DNA of 11,837 bases from Chromatiales bacterium (GCA_024762485.1 JANTHH010000073.1:1-11837), one strand, 5' to 3'; counted from the first letter of the stretch, positions 1 through 8,399 are shown. Notes: generated by a model from the letters alone, not told the origin. Numbers and translations are program-made.

Positions 1-1179
1 CCGGTGAAGCAGGGGCATCTCGGCCAGATCAAGAAGGCCGTCGAACTGATCCTGCAGGCCGAACGTCCGGTGATCTACACCGGTGGCGGGGTGGTGCTGG
101 GCGAGGGCTCGGCGGAACTGATCGACCTGGTCCGCCACACCGGCTTCCCCATCACCCAGACGCTGATGGGTCTGGGTTCCTATCCGGCCACCGATCCGCA
201 GTTCATCGGCATGCTCGGCATGCACGGCACCTACGAGGCGAACATGGCGATGCACGAGACCGACGTGCTGATCGCCATCGGCGCCCGCTTCGACGACCGT
301 GTGACCGGCAAGATCGCCCAGTTCTGCCCCAACGCAAAGATCGTCCATATCGATGTGGACCCGGCCTCCATCTCCAAGACGGTGCGCGTCGATGTGCCCA
401 TCGTCGGCCAGGTCAAGAGCGTGCTGACGGACCTGCTCGGCCTGCTGCGCGAACACAAGCCGATGCCCAATGCCGCGGCGGTGGCAAAGTGGTGGGAGCG
501 CATCGAGTCCTGGCGGGCCATGAACTGCCTGGGCTACGAGCGCAGCGAGGAGGTCATCAAGCCGCAGTTCGCGGTCGAGACCCTCTATAAGGTGACCCGC
601 GACGACGATTTCTATCTGACCTCGGATGTGGGGCAGCACCAGATGTTCGCCGCCCAGTTCTACCCATTCGACAAGCCGCGTCGCTGGATCAACTCCGGCG
701 GCCTCGGCACCATGGGCTTCGGTCTGCCGGCTGCGATGGGCGTGCAGCAGGCATTTCCCGATGCCAAGGTGGCCTGCGTCACCGGCGAGGCCAGCATCCA
801 GATGTGCATCCAGGAACTGGCCACCTGCCGCCAGTACAATCTGCCGCTGAAGATCATCCTGCTCAACAACGGCTACATGGGCATGGTGCGGCAGTGGCAG
901 GAGTTCTTCTACGACGGCCGCTATTCCCACTCCTATGTCGATGCACTGCCCGATTTCGTCAAGCTTTCCGAGAGCTTCGGCCACGTGGGCATGCAGGTGG
1001 CGAAGCCGGGTGACCTGGAGGGTGCCATGCGCGAGGCCTTCGCCATGGACGACCGCCTGGTGTTCATGGATATCCAGATCGACCCGTCAGAGAACGTCTA
1101 CCCGATGATCGAAGCCGGCAAGGGCCACCACGAGATGCACCTGTCGCCCAGTCTGTCCACCGACCGGGAGCTGGCATGA
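1..1179 (+). CDS. ilvI: Acetolactate synthase large subunit, 5'-truncated by window edge
   Basis: Catalytic subunit of acetohydroxyacid synthase, the ThDP/FAD/Mg enzyme that condenses pyruvate with pyruvate or 2-ketobutyrate in the first common step of valine, leucine and isoleucine synthesis. The frame is open from base 1, so roughly the first 180 residues of a family of about 570 lie outside; the GTG at 4 is internal. What remains is the middle FAD-binding domain (GARFDDRVTG near codons 93-102) and the C-terminal ThDP domain (INSGGLGTMGFGLPAA near 230-245, NNGYMGMVRQW from codon 289). The usual GDG of the ThDP/Mg motif reads GEA (codons 262-264), 24 residues before the NN pair. The tail DPSENVYPMIEAGKG is typical of IlvI-like subunits. 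Its stop overlaps the ilvH start, as expected for the two subunits of one enzyme. Family assignment is very secure; ilvI rather than ilvB rests on the adjacent ilvH-type small subunit. Confidence 0.95.
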   Translation, partial: PVKQGHLGQIKKAVELILQAERPVIYTGGGVVLGEGSAELIDLVRHTGFPITQTLMGLGSYPATDPQFIGMLGMHGTYEANMAMHETDVLIAIGARFDDRVTGKIAQFCPNAKIVHIDVDPASISKTVRVDVPIVGQVKSVLTDLLGLLREHKPMPNAAAVAKWWERIESWRAMNCLGYERSEEVIKPQFAVETLYKVTRDDDFYLTSDVGQHQMFAAQFYPFDKPRRWINSGGLGTMGFGLPAAMGVQQAFPDAKVACVTGEASIQMCIQELATCRQYNLPLKIILLNNGYMGMVRQWQEFFYDGRYSHSYVDALPDFVKLSESFGHVGMQVAKPGDLEGAMREAFAMDDRLVFMDIQIDPSENVYPMIEAGKGHHEMHLSPSLSTDRELA

Positions 1180-1670
1180 TGCGGCATATCATCTCCATCC
1201 TGATGGAAAACGAATCCGGTGCGCTGTCCCGCGTGGCCGGCCTGTTCTCGGCCCGTGGCTACAACATCGAGTCGCTGACCGTGGCCCCCACCGAGGACCC
1301 GACCCTGTCGCGCATGACGCTGGTCACCCGCGGCGACGAGGCCATCATCGAGCAGATCACCAAGCAGCTGAACAAGCTGGTGGACGTGGTCAAGCTGGTG
1401 GACCTGTCCGAGGGTGTGCATATCGAACGCGAGCTGATGATGATCAAGGTGCGGGCCGAGAATGCGGTACGCGAAGAGGTCAAGCGCATGGCCGACATCT
1501 TCCGCGGCAACATCATCGATGTCACCAGCAGCAGCTACACCATCGAGATGACCGGCGACGGTCCCAAGCTGGACGCCTTCATCGCCGCGCTGGACGATGA
1601 CCTGATCCTCGAAGTGGTGCGCTCCGGCCCGCTCGGCATTGCTCGCGGCAACAAGCGCCTGAGCGTCTGA
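1179..1670 (+). CDS. ilvH: Acetolactate synthase small (regulatory) subunit
   Basis: Regulatory subunit that activates the large subunit and carries valine feedback inhibition. From the second of two tandem ATGs the protein is 163 aa, the same length as E. coli IlvH, and the register matches: N11, G14, N29 and A36, positions known from valine-resistant E. coli mutants, are all present, so feedback inhibition is likely intact. The N-terminal ACT domain spans about residues 1-80 (MENESGALSRVAGLFSARGY at 9-28), and the C-terminal domain contains IFRGNIIDVT. The first ATG (1176) would add one Met and give a 4-nt overlap with ilvI. The 1179 start overlaps the ilvI stop by one base and lies 8 nt after GGGAG (1166-1170), a better spacing. 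The two genes are translationally coupled. Confidence 0.95.
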   Translation: MRHIISILMENESGALSRVAGLFSARGYNIESLTVAPTEDPTLSRMTLVTRGDEAIIEQITKQLNKLVDVVKLVDLSEGVHIERELMMIKVRAENAVREEVKRMADIFRGNIIDVTSSSYTIEMTGDGPKLDAFIAALDDDLILEVVRSGPLGIARGNKRLSV

Positions 1671-1719
1671 TTCTTCCTGTTCTCTAAAACGAACTCAATT
1701 CAATAAAAGGTATCACCCC

Positions 1720-2736
1720 ATGGCCATCAACGTTTATTACGACAAGGATTGCGATCTCTCCATCATCAAGGGGATGAAGGTCGCCATCATCGGTTACGGC
1801 TCCCAGGGACACGCCCACGCCAACAACCTGAAGGACTCGGGTGTCGATGTGTGCGTCGCATTGCGCGCCGGATCCGCCTCTGCCGCCAAGGCCGAGGCCG
1901 CCGGCCTGGTCGTCAAGAGCGTCGCCGAGGCGGTGGCCGAGTCCGACCTGGTGATGGTGCTGACGCCGGACGAGTTCCAGTCCCAGCTGTACAAGGCGGA
2001 GATCGAGCCCAACCTGAAGGACGGCGCCACCCTGGCCTTTGCCCACGGTTTCGCCATCCACTACAACCAGATCGTGCCCCGTGCCGACATGGACGTGATC
2101 ATGATCGCCCCCAAGGCGCCGGGTCATACCGTGCGTTCCGAATTCACCAAGGGTGGCGGCATCCCCGACCTGATCGCCGTGGCACAGGACGCCACCGGCA
2201 AGGCCAAGGACATCGCCCTGTCCTATGCCTCGGCCATCGGCGGCGGCCGTACCGGCATCATCGAGACCACCTTCAAGGACGAGACCGAGACCGACCTGTT
2301 CGGTGAGCAGGCCGTGCTGTGCGGCGGCGCGGTGGAGCTGGTCAAGGCCGGTTTCGAGACCCTGACCGAGGCAGGCTATGCGCCGGAGATGGCCTACTTC
2401 GAGTGCCTGCATGAGCTCAAGCTGATCGTCGACCTGATGTACGAGGGCGGCATCGCCAACATGAACTACTCCATCTCCAACAACGCGGAGTACGGCGAGT
2501 ACGTGACCGGCCCCAAGGTGATCAACGACGAGTCCCGTGCCGCCATGAAGCAGGCACTGGCCGACATCCAGACCGGCAAGTACGCCAAGGCCTTTATCCT
2601 GGAAGGTCAGACCAACTATCCGGAGATGACCGCCATGCGTCGCCTCAATGCCGCGCACCCGATCGAGCAGACCGGCGAGAAACTGCGCGCCATGATGCCC
2701 TGGATCCAGAAGATCGTGGACAAGTCGAAGAACTGA
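1720..2736 (+). CDS. ilvC: Ketol-acid reductoisomerase (NADP+), class I
   Basis: Converts acetolactate or acetohydroxybutyrate to the 2,3-dihydroxy acids using NADPH and Mg2+, the step after IlvIH. At 338 aa it is a short class I enzyme. The N-terminal Rossmann domain has GYGSQG at residues 25-30 and an ALRAGSAS loop (about 47-54) whose Arg and Ser residues fit NADPH preference. Active-site residues visible are H109 (FAHGF), K132 (APKAPGH), D192 and E196 (TDLFGEQ), E228 and E232 (YFECLHEL), and S253 (NYSIS). The start is supported by AAAAGG at 1705-1710, 9 nt before the ATG. It lies 49 nt after ilvH with no terminator between, so it is probably in the same transcript, and a strong terminator follows it. 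Confidence 0.98.
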   Translation: MAINVYYDKDCDLSIIKGMKVAIIGYGSQGHAHANNLKDSGVDVCVALRAGSASAAKAEAAGLVVKSVAEAVAESDLVMVLTPDEFQSQLYKAEIEPNLKDGATLAFAHGFAIHYNQIVPRADMDVIMIAPKAPGHTVRSEFTKGGGIPDLIAVAQDATGKAKDIALSYASAIGGGRTGIIETTFKDETETDLFGEQAVLCGGAVELVKAGFETLTEAGYAPEMAYFECLHELKLIVDLMYEGGIANMNYSISNNAEYGEYVTGPKVINDESRAAMKQALADIQTGKYAKAFILEGQTNYPEMTAMRRLNAAHPIEQTGEKLRAMMPWIQKIVDKSKN

Positions 2737-2753
2737 TCCGCACTGTGCGAGTT

Positions 2754-2807
2754 GCCGGCCCCGAGCATGGGCGCCGGCTGTCAAAAGCCGCCTTCGGGCG
2801 GCTTTTT
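2754..2807 (+). terminator. Rho-independent terminator after ilvC, with a preceding hairpin
   Basis: The core terminator is GCCGCC (2787-2792), a TTCG tetraloop, GGCGGC (2797-2802), then TTTTT (2803-2807), with AAAA before the stem that can extend pairing. Just upstream lies a second possible hairpin: GCCGGC plus CCC (2754-2762), loop GAGCAT, GGG, one bulged C and GCCGGC (2773-2778). It has no T-run of its own and could stabilise the 3' end of the ilv transcript. The remaining sequence up to pssA shows no gene. Confidence 0.9.
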
Positions 2808-2889
2808 CATGGCGCCTGCCGGGGCAAGGGCCACACGGCGGTGCGCTTCGCGATGGCCTCAAAACTGATCCTGCGCGGTGCATTTGGCA

Positions 2890-2895
2890 TATACT
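2890..2895 (+). promoter_or_regulatory. Candidate -10 element giving a near-leaderless pssA mRNA
   Basis: TATACT (5 of 6 to the sigma70 -10 consensus) ends 6 nt before the pssA ATG at 2902, so the expected transcription start falls on or next to the start codon. No Shine-Dalgarno is seen. A -35 is not convincing; CTGATC at 2865-2870 matches only 3 of 6 with 19-nt spacing. The assignment rests on the -10 and on a near copy of this arrangement before rimI. Confidence 0.4.
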
Positions 2896-2901
2896 TCGGC
2901 C

Positions 2902-3663
2902 ATGGATAGCGAACCCGAAAAAGTCACCGAATTGGAGCAGGAGCGGCCAAAGCGTGGCCGCGGCATCTATCTGCTGCCGAACCTCTTTACCACCGCCGCC
3001 TTGTTCTCCGGCTTCTATGCCGTGCTGGCGGGCATGAACGGCCAGTTCGAAAACGCGGCCATTGCCATCTTTCTTGCCATGGTGCTCGACGGACTCGATG
3101 GCCGGGTGGCGCGCATGACCCATACCCAGACCGCCTTCGGTGCGGAGTACGACAGTCTCTCGGACATGGTGGCCTTCGGCCTCGCACCCTCACTGGTGAT
3201 GTATGAATGGGCGCTGTCCGGGCTTGGCAAGCTGGGCTGGATGGCGGCCTTCGTCTACACCGCGGGTGCCGCACTGCGCCTGGCGCGTTTCAACGCCCAG
3301 CTCGAGACCATGGACAAGCGTTACTTCCAGGGCCTGCCCAGCCCGTCGGCCGCGGCGGTGCTGGCCGGCAGTGTCTGGGTGGCGGTGGACAACGGCATCG
3401 CGGGCGACCAGCTGGCCTGGCTGGTCGGCGTGCTCACCGGTGCGGCGGGTTTGCTGATGGTCAGCAACTTCCGTTATCACAGCTTCAAGCAGGTGGACTT
3501 TCGCGGCAAGGTGCCCTTCATCGCCATCGTCGCGGTGATGCTGGTATTCGCCATCATCATCACCGAGCCTCCCATCGTGCTGTGGGCGATCTTCCTCATT
3601 TATATGCTGTCCGGGCCGATCGGCTGCCTGGTGCGGTGGGTCTACAGGTCCAGGTCTGACTGA
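2902..3663 (+). CDS. pssA: CDP-diacylglycerol--serine O-phosphatidyltransferase
   Basis: Inner-membrane enzyme making phosphatidylserine from CDP-diacylglycerol and serine, the precursor of phosphatidylethanolamine. The CDP-alcohol phosphatidyltransferase signature is complete: D63, D66-G67, A70-R71, G80, D84 and D88 in the pattern D-x2-DG-x2-AR-x8-G-x3-D-x3-D. The protein is 253 aa, with a charged cytoplasmic N-terminus followed by several hydrophobic helices (about 25-45, 52-65, 104-120, then clusters toward the C-terminus). It is the CDP-alcohol type, not the phospholipase D-like type of E. coli. The ATG at 2902 was preferred over an in-frame GTG at 2878, which would add eight residues and lie upstream of the likely promoter. 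It stands between the ilv unit and leuA with its own promoter signal and no evident terminator before the leuA promoter. Confidence 0.95.
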   Translation: MDSEPEKVTELEQERPKRGRGIYLLPNLFTTAALFSGFYAVLAGMNGQFENAAIAIFLAMVLDGLDGRVARMTHTQTAFGAEYDSLSDMVAFGLAPSLVMYEWALSGLGKLGWMAAFVYTAGAALRLARFNAQLETMDKRYFQGLPSPSAAAVLAGSVWVAVDNGIAGDQLAWLVGVLTGAAGLLMVSNFRYHSFKQVDFRGKVPFIAIVAVMLVFAIIITEPPIVLWAIFLIYMLSGPIGCLVRWVYRSRSD

Positions 3664-3666
3664 CCC

Positions 3667-3695
3667 TTTGCAGTCGTTTGTGCATCGGTTATAGT
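3667..3695 (+). promoter_or_regulatory. Sigma70-type promoter for the leuA leader
   Basis: TTTGCA (3667-3672, 4 of 6 to the -35 consensus) and TATAGT (3690-3695, 5 of 6 to the -10 consensus) are separated by exactly 17 nt. Transcription would start near 3702, just before the ribosome-binding site of the leader ORF, leaving a leader of about 230 nt before leuA. The -35 begins within a few bases of the pssA stop. Confidence 0.55.
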
Positions 3696-3708
3696 CAACC
3701 GACAGGAT

Positions 3709-3816
3709 ATGATGATGCGAAGCGACTATACCCAACTCGTTCACCGTTCTTCACCGGCCCCGCGCCGGGACGCTTTCCTGCCTGCCTCTGTTCTATCGCT
3801 GCGGCTGCTGCCCTGA
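3709..3816 (+). CDS. Putative leucine-rich leader peptide of leuA
   Basis: A 35-codon ORF starts at a triple ATG (3709, 3712, 3715; all in frame) preceded by CAGGA (3703-3707), which best fits the second or third ATG. It ends at TGA 3814-3816, about 118 nt before leuA. Six of 35 codons are Leu, and four of the last seven residues are Leu (VLSLRLLP end), encoded by CTA, CTG, CTG and CTG. That clustering just before an attenuator-like hairpin is the pattern of amino-acid biosynthetic leader peptides such as LeuL of enterobacteria, where ribosome stalling at Leu codons under leucine shortage changes RNA folding. The peptide itself need have no function. Similarity to known leuL sequences cannot be checked here. 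A chance ORF is the alternative, but promoter, ribosome-binding site, Leu cluster and hairpins line up. Confidence 0.6.
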   Translation: MMMRSDYTQLVHRSSPAPRRDAFLPASVLSLRLLP

Positions 3817-3847
3817 GGGGCAGAAGACGCGATGCCCTGGCGAGGGC
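3808..3847 (+). promoter_or_regulatory. Mutually exclusive hairpins in the leuA leader (candidate attenuator)
   Basis: Four short segments can pair in alternative ways. CTGCCC (3808-3813) pairs with GGGCAG (3818-3823) around the leader stop codon. GGGCA (3818-3822) can instead pair with TGCCC (3833-3837). GCCCT (3834-3838) can pair with AGGGC (3843-3847). This 1:2, 2:3, 3:4 logic is that of classical attenuators. No T-run follows the 3:4 hairpin, so it is not a standard intrinsic terminator. TGCCCTGG (3833-3840) is also fully complementary to CCAGGGCA (3906-3913) near the leuA ribosome-binding site, giving a possible long-range fold. Inference from base pairing only. Confidence 0.45.
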
Positions 3848-3934
3848 GAAAACAAACGCCAATCCAGTGATCCATACCCAATATTCTCAAGGCCGTTGTG
3901 AACCCCCAGGGCACGCCGGCGAGGGAGCAGCATC

Positions 3935-5485
3935 ATGAGCAGCCCAGACAGATTGTTTATCTTTGACACCACCTTGCGCGACGGCGAGCAGAGCCCCGGC
4001 GCCTCCATGACCAGGGAAGAGAAGGTTCGCATCGCCAAGACCCTGGAAAAGATGCGGGTCGACGTGATCGAGGCCGGCTTCCCCATCGCCAGCCAGGGCG
4101 ACTTCGAGGCCGTGCAGGCGGTGGCCCGTACAGTGAAGGACGCCACCATCTGCGGCTTGGCACGAGCGCTTGAGAAAGACATTGACCGTGCCGGCGAGGC
4201 GCTGAAGGAGGCCAACTCGGGACGTATCCACACCTTCATCGCCACCTCGCCCATCCACATGGAGCAGAAGCTGCGGATGAGCCCCGACCAGGTGGTGGAG
4301 CAGGCGGTGTGGGCGGTGAAGCGTGCCCGTCGATTCACCGACAACGTGGAGTTCTCCGCGGAGGACGCCGGCCGTTCCGAGATCGATTTCCTCTGCCGCA
4401 TCTTCGAGGCGGTGATCGATGCGGGGGCGACCACCATCAACGTGCCGGACACGGTGGGCTACAACATCCCCGAGCAGTTCGGCGAGACCATCCGTACCCT
4501 GATCGAGCGCGTGCCCAATGCCGACAAGGCGATCTTCTCGGTGCACTGCCACAATGATCTCGGCCTCGCGGTGGCCAATTCACTGTCGGCGGTGATGAAC
4601 GGTGCACGCCAGGTGGAATGCACCATCAATGGTCTCGGCGAGCGTGCCGGCAACGCCGCGCTGGAAGAGGTGGTGATGGCGGTGCGCACCCGCCAGGACG
4701 TCTTCTCCTGCGATACCGGGCTCGACACCACCCAGATCGTCAGCGCCTCAAAGCTGGTGTCCAACATCACCGGCTTCCCGGTGCAGCCGAACAAGGCCAT
4801 TGTCGGCGCCAATGCCTTCGCCCATGAGTCAGGTATCCATCAGGACGGGGTGCTGAAGAACCGCGAGACCTACGAGATCATGCGTGCCCAGGACGTGGGC
4901 TGGACCGAGAACCGCATGGTGCTCGGCAAGCACTCGGGGCGCAACGCCTTCCGCACCCGCTTGCAGGAGCTGGGCATCACCTTCGAGTCGGAGGAGGAGC
5001 TCAATGCCGCCTTTGCCCGCTTCAAGGATCTGGCCGACAAGAAGCACGAGATCTTCGACGAGGATCTGCAGGCCATCGTCACCGATACCGGCATCGACCA
5101 GGAGAACGAGCGCATCAAGCTGGTCTCTCTCAGGGCCCATTCCGAGACCGGTGAGATGCCGGTCGCCGAGGTGGTGCTGTCGGTGGATGGTGTGGAGCAC
5201 AGCGGCCGCGCCGAGGGCGGTGGTCCGGTGGATGCCGCCTACAAGGCCATCGAGGCGGTGGTGCACAGCGGCGCCGAACTCAAGCTCTACTCGGTCAACA
5301 ACATCACCAGCGGCACCGATGCCCAGGGCGAGGTGACGGTACGCCTGGAGAAGGGTGGCCACCTGGTCAACGGTCAGGGATCGGACACCGATATAGTCGT
5401 CGCCTCCGCCAAGGCCTACATCAACGCCTGCAACAAGCTGATGGAACCGGTGCAGAAGGCCCATCCACAGGGCGGGGACGTCTGA
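3935..5485 (+). CDS. leuA: 2-isopropylmalate synthase
   Basis: Condenses acetyl-CoA with 2-ketoisovalerate, the committed step of leucine synthesis, normally feedback-inhibited by leucine. The 516-aa length matches the bacterial short-form LeuA. The N-terminal TIM barrel shows TTLRDGEQSPG (residues 12-22, with R15 and metal ligand D16), HCHND with metal ligands H204 and H206, and NGLGERAGN with N240 (232-240). The linker has HESGIHQDGVLKN, and the C-terminal half carries the LeuA dimer/allosteric domain with a GGGPVDAAYKAI segment. The start is fixed by GAGGGAG (3921-3927), 7 nt before the ATG. The long leader upstream suggests attenuation by leucine supply. The downstream gene begins 2 nt after the stop. 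leuB and leuCD are not in this window. Confidence 0.98.
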   Translation: MSSPDRLFIFDTTLRDGEQSPGASMTREEKVRIAKTLEKMRVDVIEAGFPIASQGDFEAVQAVARTVKDATICGLARALEKDIDRAGEALKEANSGRIHTFIATSPIHMEQKLRMSPDQVVEQAVWAVKRARRFTDNVEFSAEDAGRSEIDFLCRIFEAVIDAGATTINVPDTVGYNIPEQFGETIRTLIERVPNADKAIFSVHCHNDLGLAVANSLSAVMNGARQVECTINGLGERAGNAALEEVVMAVRTRQDVFSCDTGLDTTQIVSASKLVSNITGFPVQPNKAIVGANAFAHESGIHQDGVLKNRETYEIMRAQDVGWTENRMVLGKHSGRNAFRTRLQELGITFESEEELNAAFARFKDLADKKHEIFDEDLQAIVTDTGIDQENERIKLVSLRAHSETGEMPVAEVVLSVDGVEHSGRAEGGGPVDAAYKAIEAVVHSGAELKLYSVNNITSGTDAQGEVTVRLEKGGHLVNGQGSDTDIVVASAKAYINACNKLMEPVQKAHPQGGDV

Positions 5486-5487
5486 GG

Positions 5488-6231
5488 GTGGACCCGCTCC
5501 GCCGTCAGGCCTACCTGCAGGCGCTGGGCATCCCGGCCTTCACCCGGCGTGAGTCGGGGCAAGCGGAGTCGGCGGTGGTCGAAGAGGTGGGGGCCGCCGC
5601 TGCGGCAGGCGCCGCTGAGGAATTGGCACAGCACCCTGGCCGGCCCGTGGCCGATTCCGGCGGCGCTGTGGAGCTGGCCGGTCTGGACTGGCTGTCGCTG
5701 CAGGAACGGGCCAGCGAATGCCGGGCCTGCGGTCTGCATGAAGGGCGCACCCAGGCGGTGTTCAGCGCCGGAAACCCGCAGGCCGACCTGATGATCATCG
5801 GCGAGGCGCCGGGTGCCGACGAGGACCGCCTCGGCGAGCCCTTCGTCGGCCGTGCCGGGCAATTGCTCACCGCCATGCTCCGTGCCATCGGCCTGATGCG
5901 CGAGCAGGTCTGCATCACCAACGTGGTGAAGTGTCGTCCCCCCGGCAACCGCAATCCGCACCTGGAAGAGATCGCCGCCTGTCGGGGGTTTCTGCAGCGC
6001 CAGATCGCCCTGGTCGAGCCGCGTCTGATCCTGGCGCTGGGTGCGGTATCGGCGCATGCCCTGCTGGACAGTGACGAGCCGGTGGGCAGACTGCGCCGCC
6101 GGACGCATGCCTATGGTGAGTCCGCGATCCCGCTGCGGGTTTCCTACCATCCCGCCTATCTGCTGCGTCGGCCGGCTGAAAAGGCGAAGGCCTGGGAGGA
6201 CCTGCAGCAGGTTGCCGGGCTGCTGGGCTGA
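5488..6231 (+). CDS. Family 4 uracil-DNA glycosylase ([4Fe-4S])
   Basis: Removes uracil from DNA in base excision repair. Family 4 hallmarks: the cluster ligands C78, C81, C149 and C165, spaced 3, 68 and 16 apart, which from memory is the spacing of the Thermus thermophilus enzyme; the catalytic-site stretch GEAPGADEDRLGEPFVGRAG (105-124); and the DNA-binding motif HPAYLLRRP (221-229). The catalytic domain starts near residue 66. Residues about 24-65 are a low-complexity Ala/Gly-rich stretch, typical of the variable N-terminal extension in proteobacterial members often misnamed phage-type DNA polymerase. The proposed GTG start lies 2 nt after leuA, with GGGGA at 5474-5478 inside the end of leuA as ribosome-binding site, so translation is probably coupled. 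A later start within the extension cannot be excluded. Not an Ung (family 1) protein. Confidence 0.92.
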   Translation: MDPLRRQAYLQALGIPAFTRRESGQAESAVVEEVGAAAAAGAAEELAQHPGRPVADSGGAVELAGLDWLSLQERASECRACGLHEGRTQAVFSAGNPQADLMIIGEAPGADEDRLGEPFVGRAGQLLTAMLRAIGLMREQVCITNVVKCRPPGNRNPHLEEIAACRGFLQRQIALVEPRLILALGAVSAHALLDSDEPVGRLRRRTHAYGESAIPLRVSYHPAYLLRRPAEKAKAWEDLQQVAGLLG

Positions 6232-6236
6232 CTGGC

Positions 6237-6242
6237 TATACT
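6237..6242 (+). promoter_or_regulatory. Candidate -10 element giving a near-leaderless rimI mRNA
   Basis: TATACT ends 7 nt before the rimI ATG at 6250, so initiation would fall at or beside the A of the start codon. A weak -35 match TTGCCG (6212-6217) sits 19 nt upstream, inside the end of the glycosylase gene. No Shine-Dalgarno is visible. The surroundings (TGGC before, CGGCC and ATG after) closely copy those of pssA. Confidence 0.4.
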
Positions 6243-6249
6243 AGCGGCC

Positions 6250-6714
6250 ATGAGCGCGATACTGCAGGACCCCATGCTGCAATTCCGCCCCATGCGGAGC
6301 GGGGATCTCCCGGCGGTGCAGGCCATCGAACGTCGGGCCTACAGCCACCCCTGGAACCCCGGCATCTTCGAGGATTGCCTGCGGGTCGGCTATTGCTGCT
6401 GGGTGTGCGAGATCGATCAGGCGCTGGTCGGCTACGGGATCATGTCGGTGGCGGTGGGCGAGGCCCACATCCTCAATCTGTGCATGCACCCCGAGCGGCA
6501 GGGACAGGGGCTGGGGCGGCGCATGCTCGGACGACTGCTGACCCTGGCCCGTGAGCGTCATGCCGACACCGCCTTCCTGGAGGTGCGTGCCAGCAATCTC
6601 CCCGCCCGGTACCTGTACGAGTCCGAAGGCTTCAACGAGATCGGCAACCGCCGTGGTTATTATCCCGCGGCCCGCGGCCGAGAGGATGCACTGGTCTACG
6701 CCAAGGCCTTGTAA
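6250..6714 (+). CDS. rimI: Ribosomal protein S18 alanine N-acetyltransferase
   Basis: GNAT-fold enzyme that acetylates the N-terminal alanine of ribosomal protein S18 using acetyl-CoA. The 154 aa fit the family (about 150). The acetyl-CoA pyrophosphate loop is RQGQGLG (83-89), followed by the RimI-type EVRASNLPARYLYESEGF segment; E111 and Y123 have the same 12-residue separation as the catalytic E103/Y115 pair reported for Salmonella RimI. The end GREDALVYAKAL is also typical. The N-terminal nine residues precede the conserved domain, and M9 (6274) is a possible alternative start, but the -10-like element fits the ATG at 6250. It lies 18 nt after the glycosylase gene. No tsaB neighbour, a common rimI partner, is visible here. 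Assignment to RimI over another GNAT is likely but based on motifs. Confidence 0.9.
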   Translation: MSAILQDPMLQFRPMRSGDLPAVQAIERRAYSHPWNPGIFEDCLRVGYCCWVCEIDQALVGYGIMSVAVGEAHILNLCMHPERQGQGLGRRMLGRLLTLARERHADTAFLEVRASNLPARYLYESEGFNEIGNRRGYYPAARGREDALVYAKAL

Positions 6715-6720
6715 ATCAGG

Positions 6721-6726
6721 TAAAAT
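6721..6726 (+). promoter_or_regulatory. Possible -10 element upstream of prfC
   Basis: TAAAAT (5 of 6 to the -10 consensus) follows the rimI stop and would give a leader of about 20 nt before the prfC ATG. No good -35 is present at 16-18 nt upstream (ACGCCA), so this is weak and prfC could equally be read from the rimI transcript. Confidence 0.3.
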
Positions 6727-6753
6727 GGCCGGCTTTCCCTTGTTGTGGATCCC

Positions 6754-8334
<1,581 letters not shown>

Positions 8335-8399
8335 AATTTCGTTAACAGGCCGACTCGGCGGGCGTGAGTCCCCAGCGGCATCGATTCATTGGATAAAAT

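Noticed and set aside
1176..1178. First ATG of the ATGATG pair as the ilvH start
   Set aside because: Possible, but the second ATG gives E. coli register and length and better ribosome-binding-site spacing; the difference is one residue.
1684..3123. A 479-codon minus-strand open frame opposite ilvC and the start of pssA
   Set aside because: Antisense shadow of GC-rich codon usage; it spans the ilvC terminator and has no domain or ribosome-binding site.
3678..3938. An 86-codon plus-strand frame between pssA and leuA, overlapping the leuA start
   Set aside because: Non-ATG start, no ribosome-binding site, starts upstream of the likely -10 box. The shorter Leu-rich ORF in another frame explains the region better.
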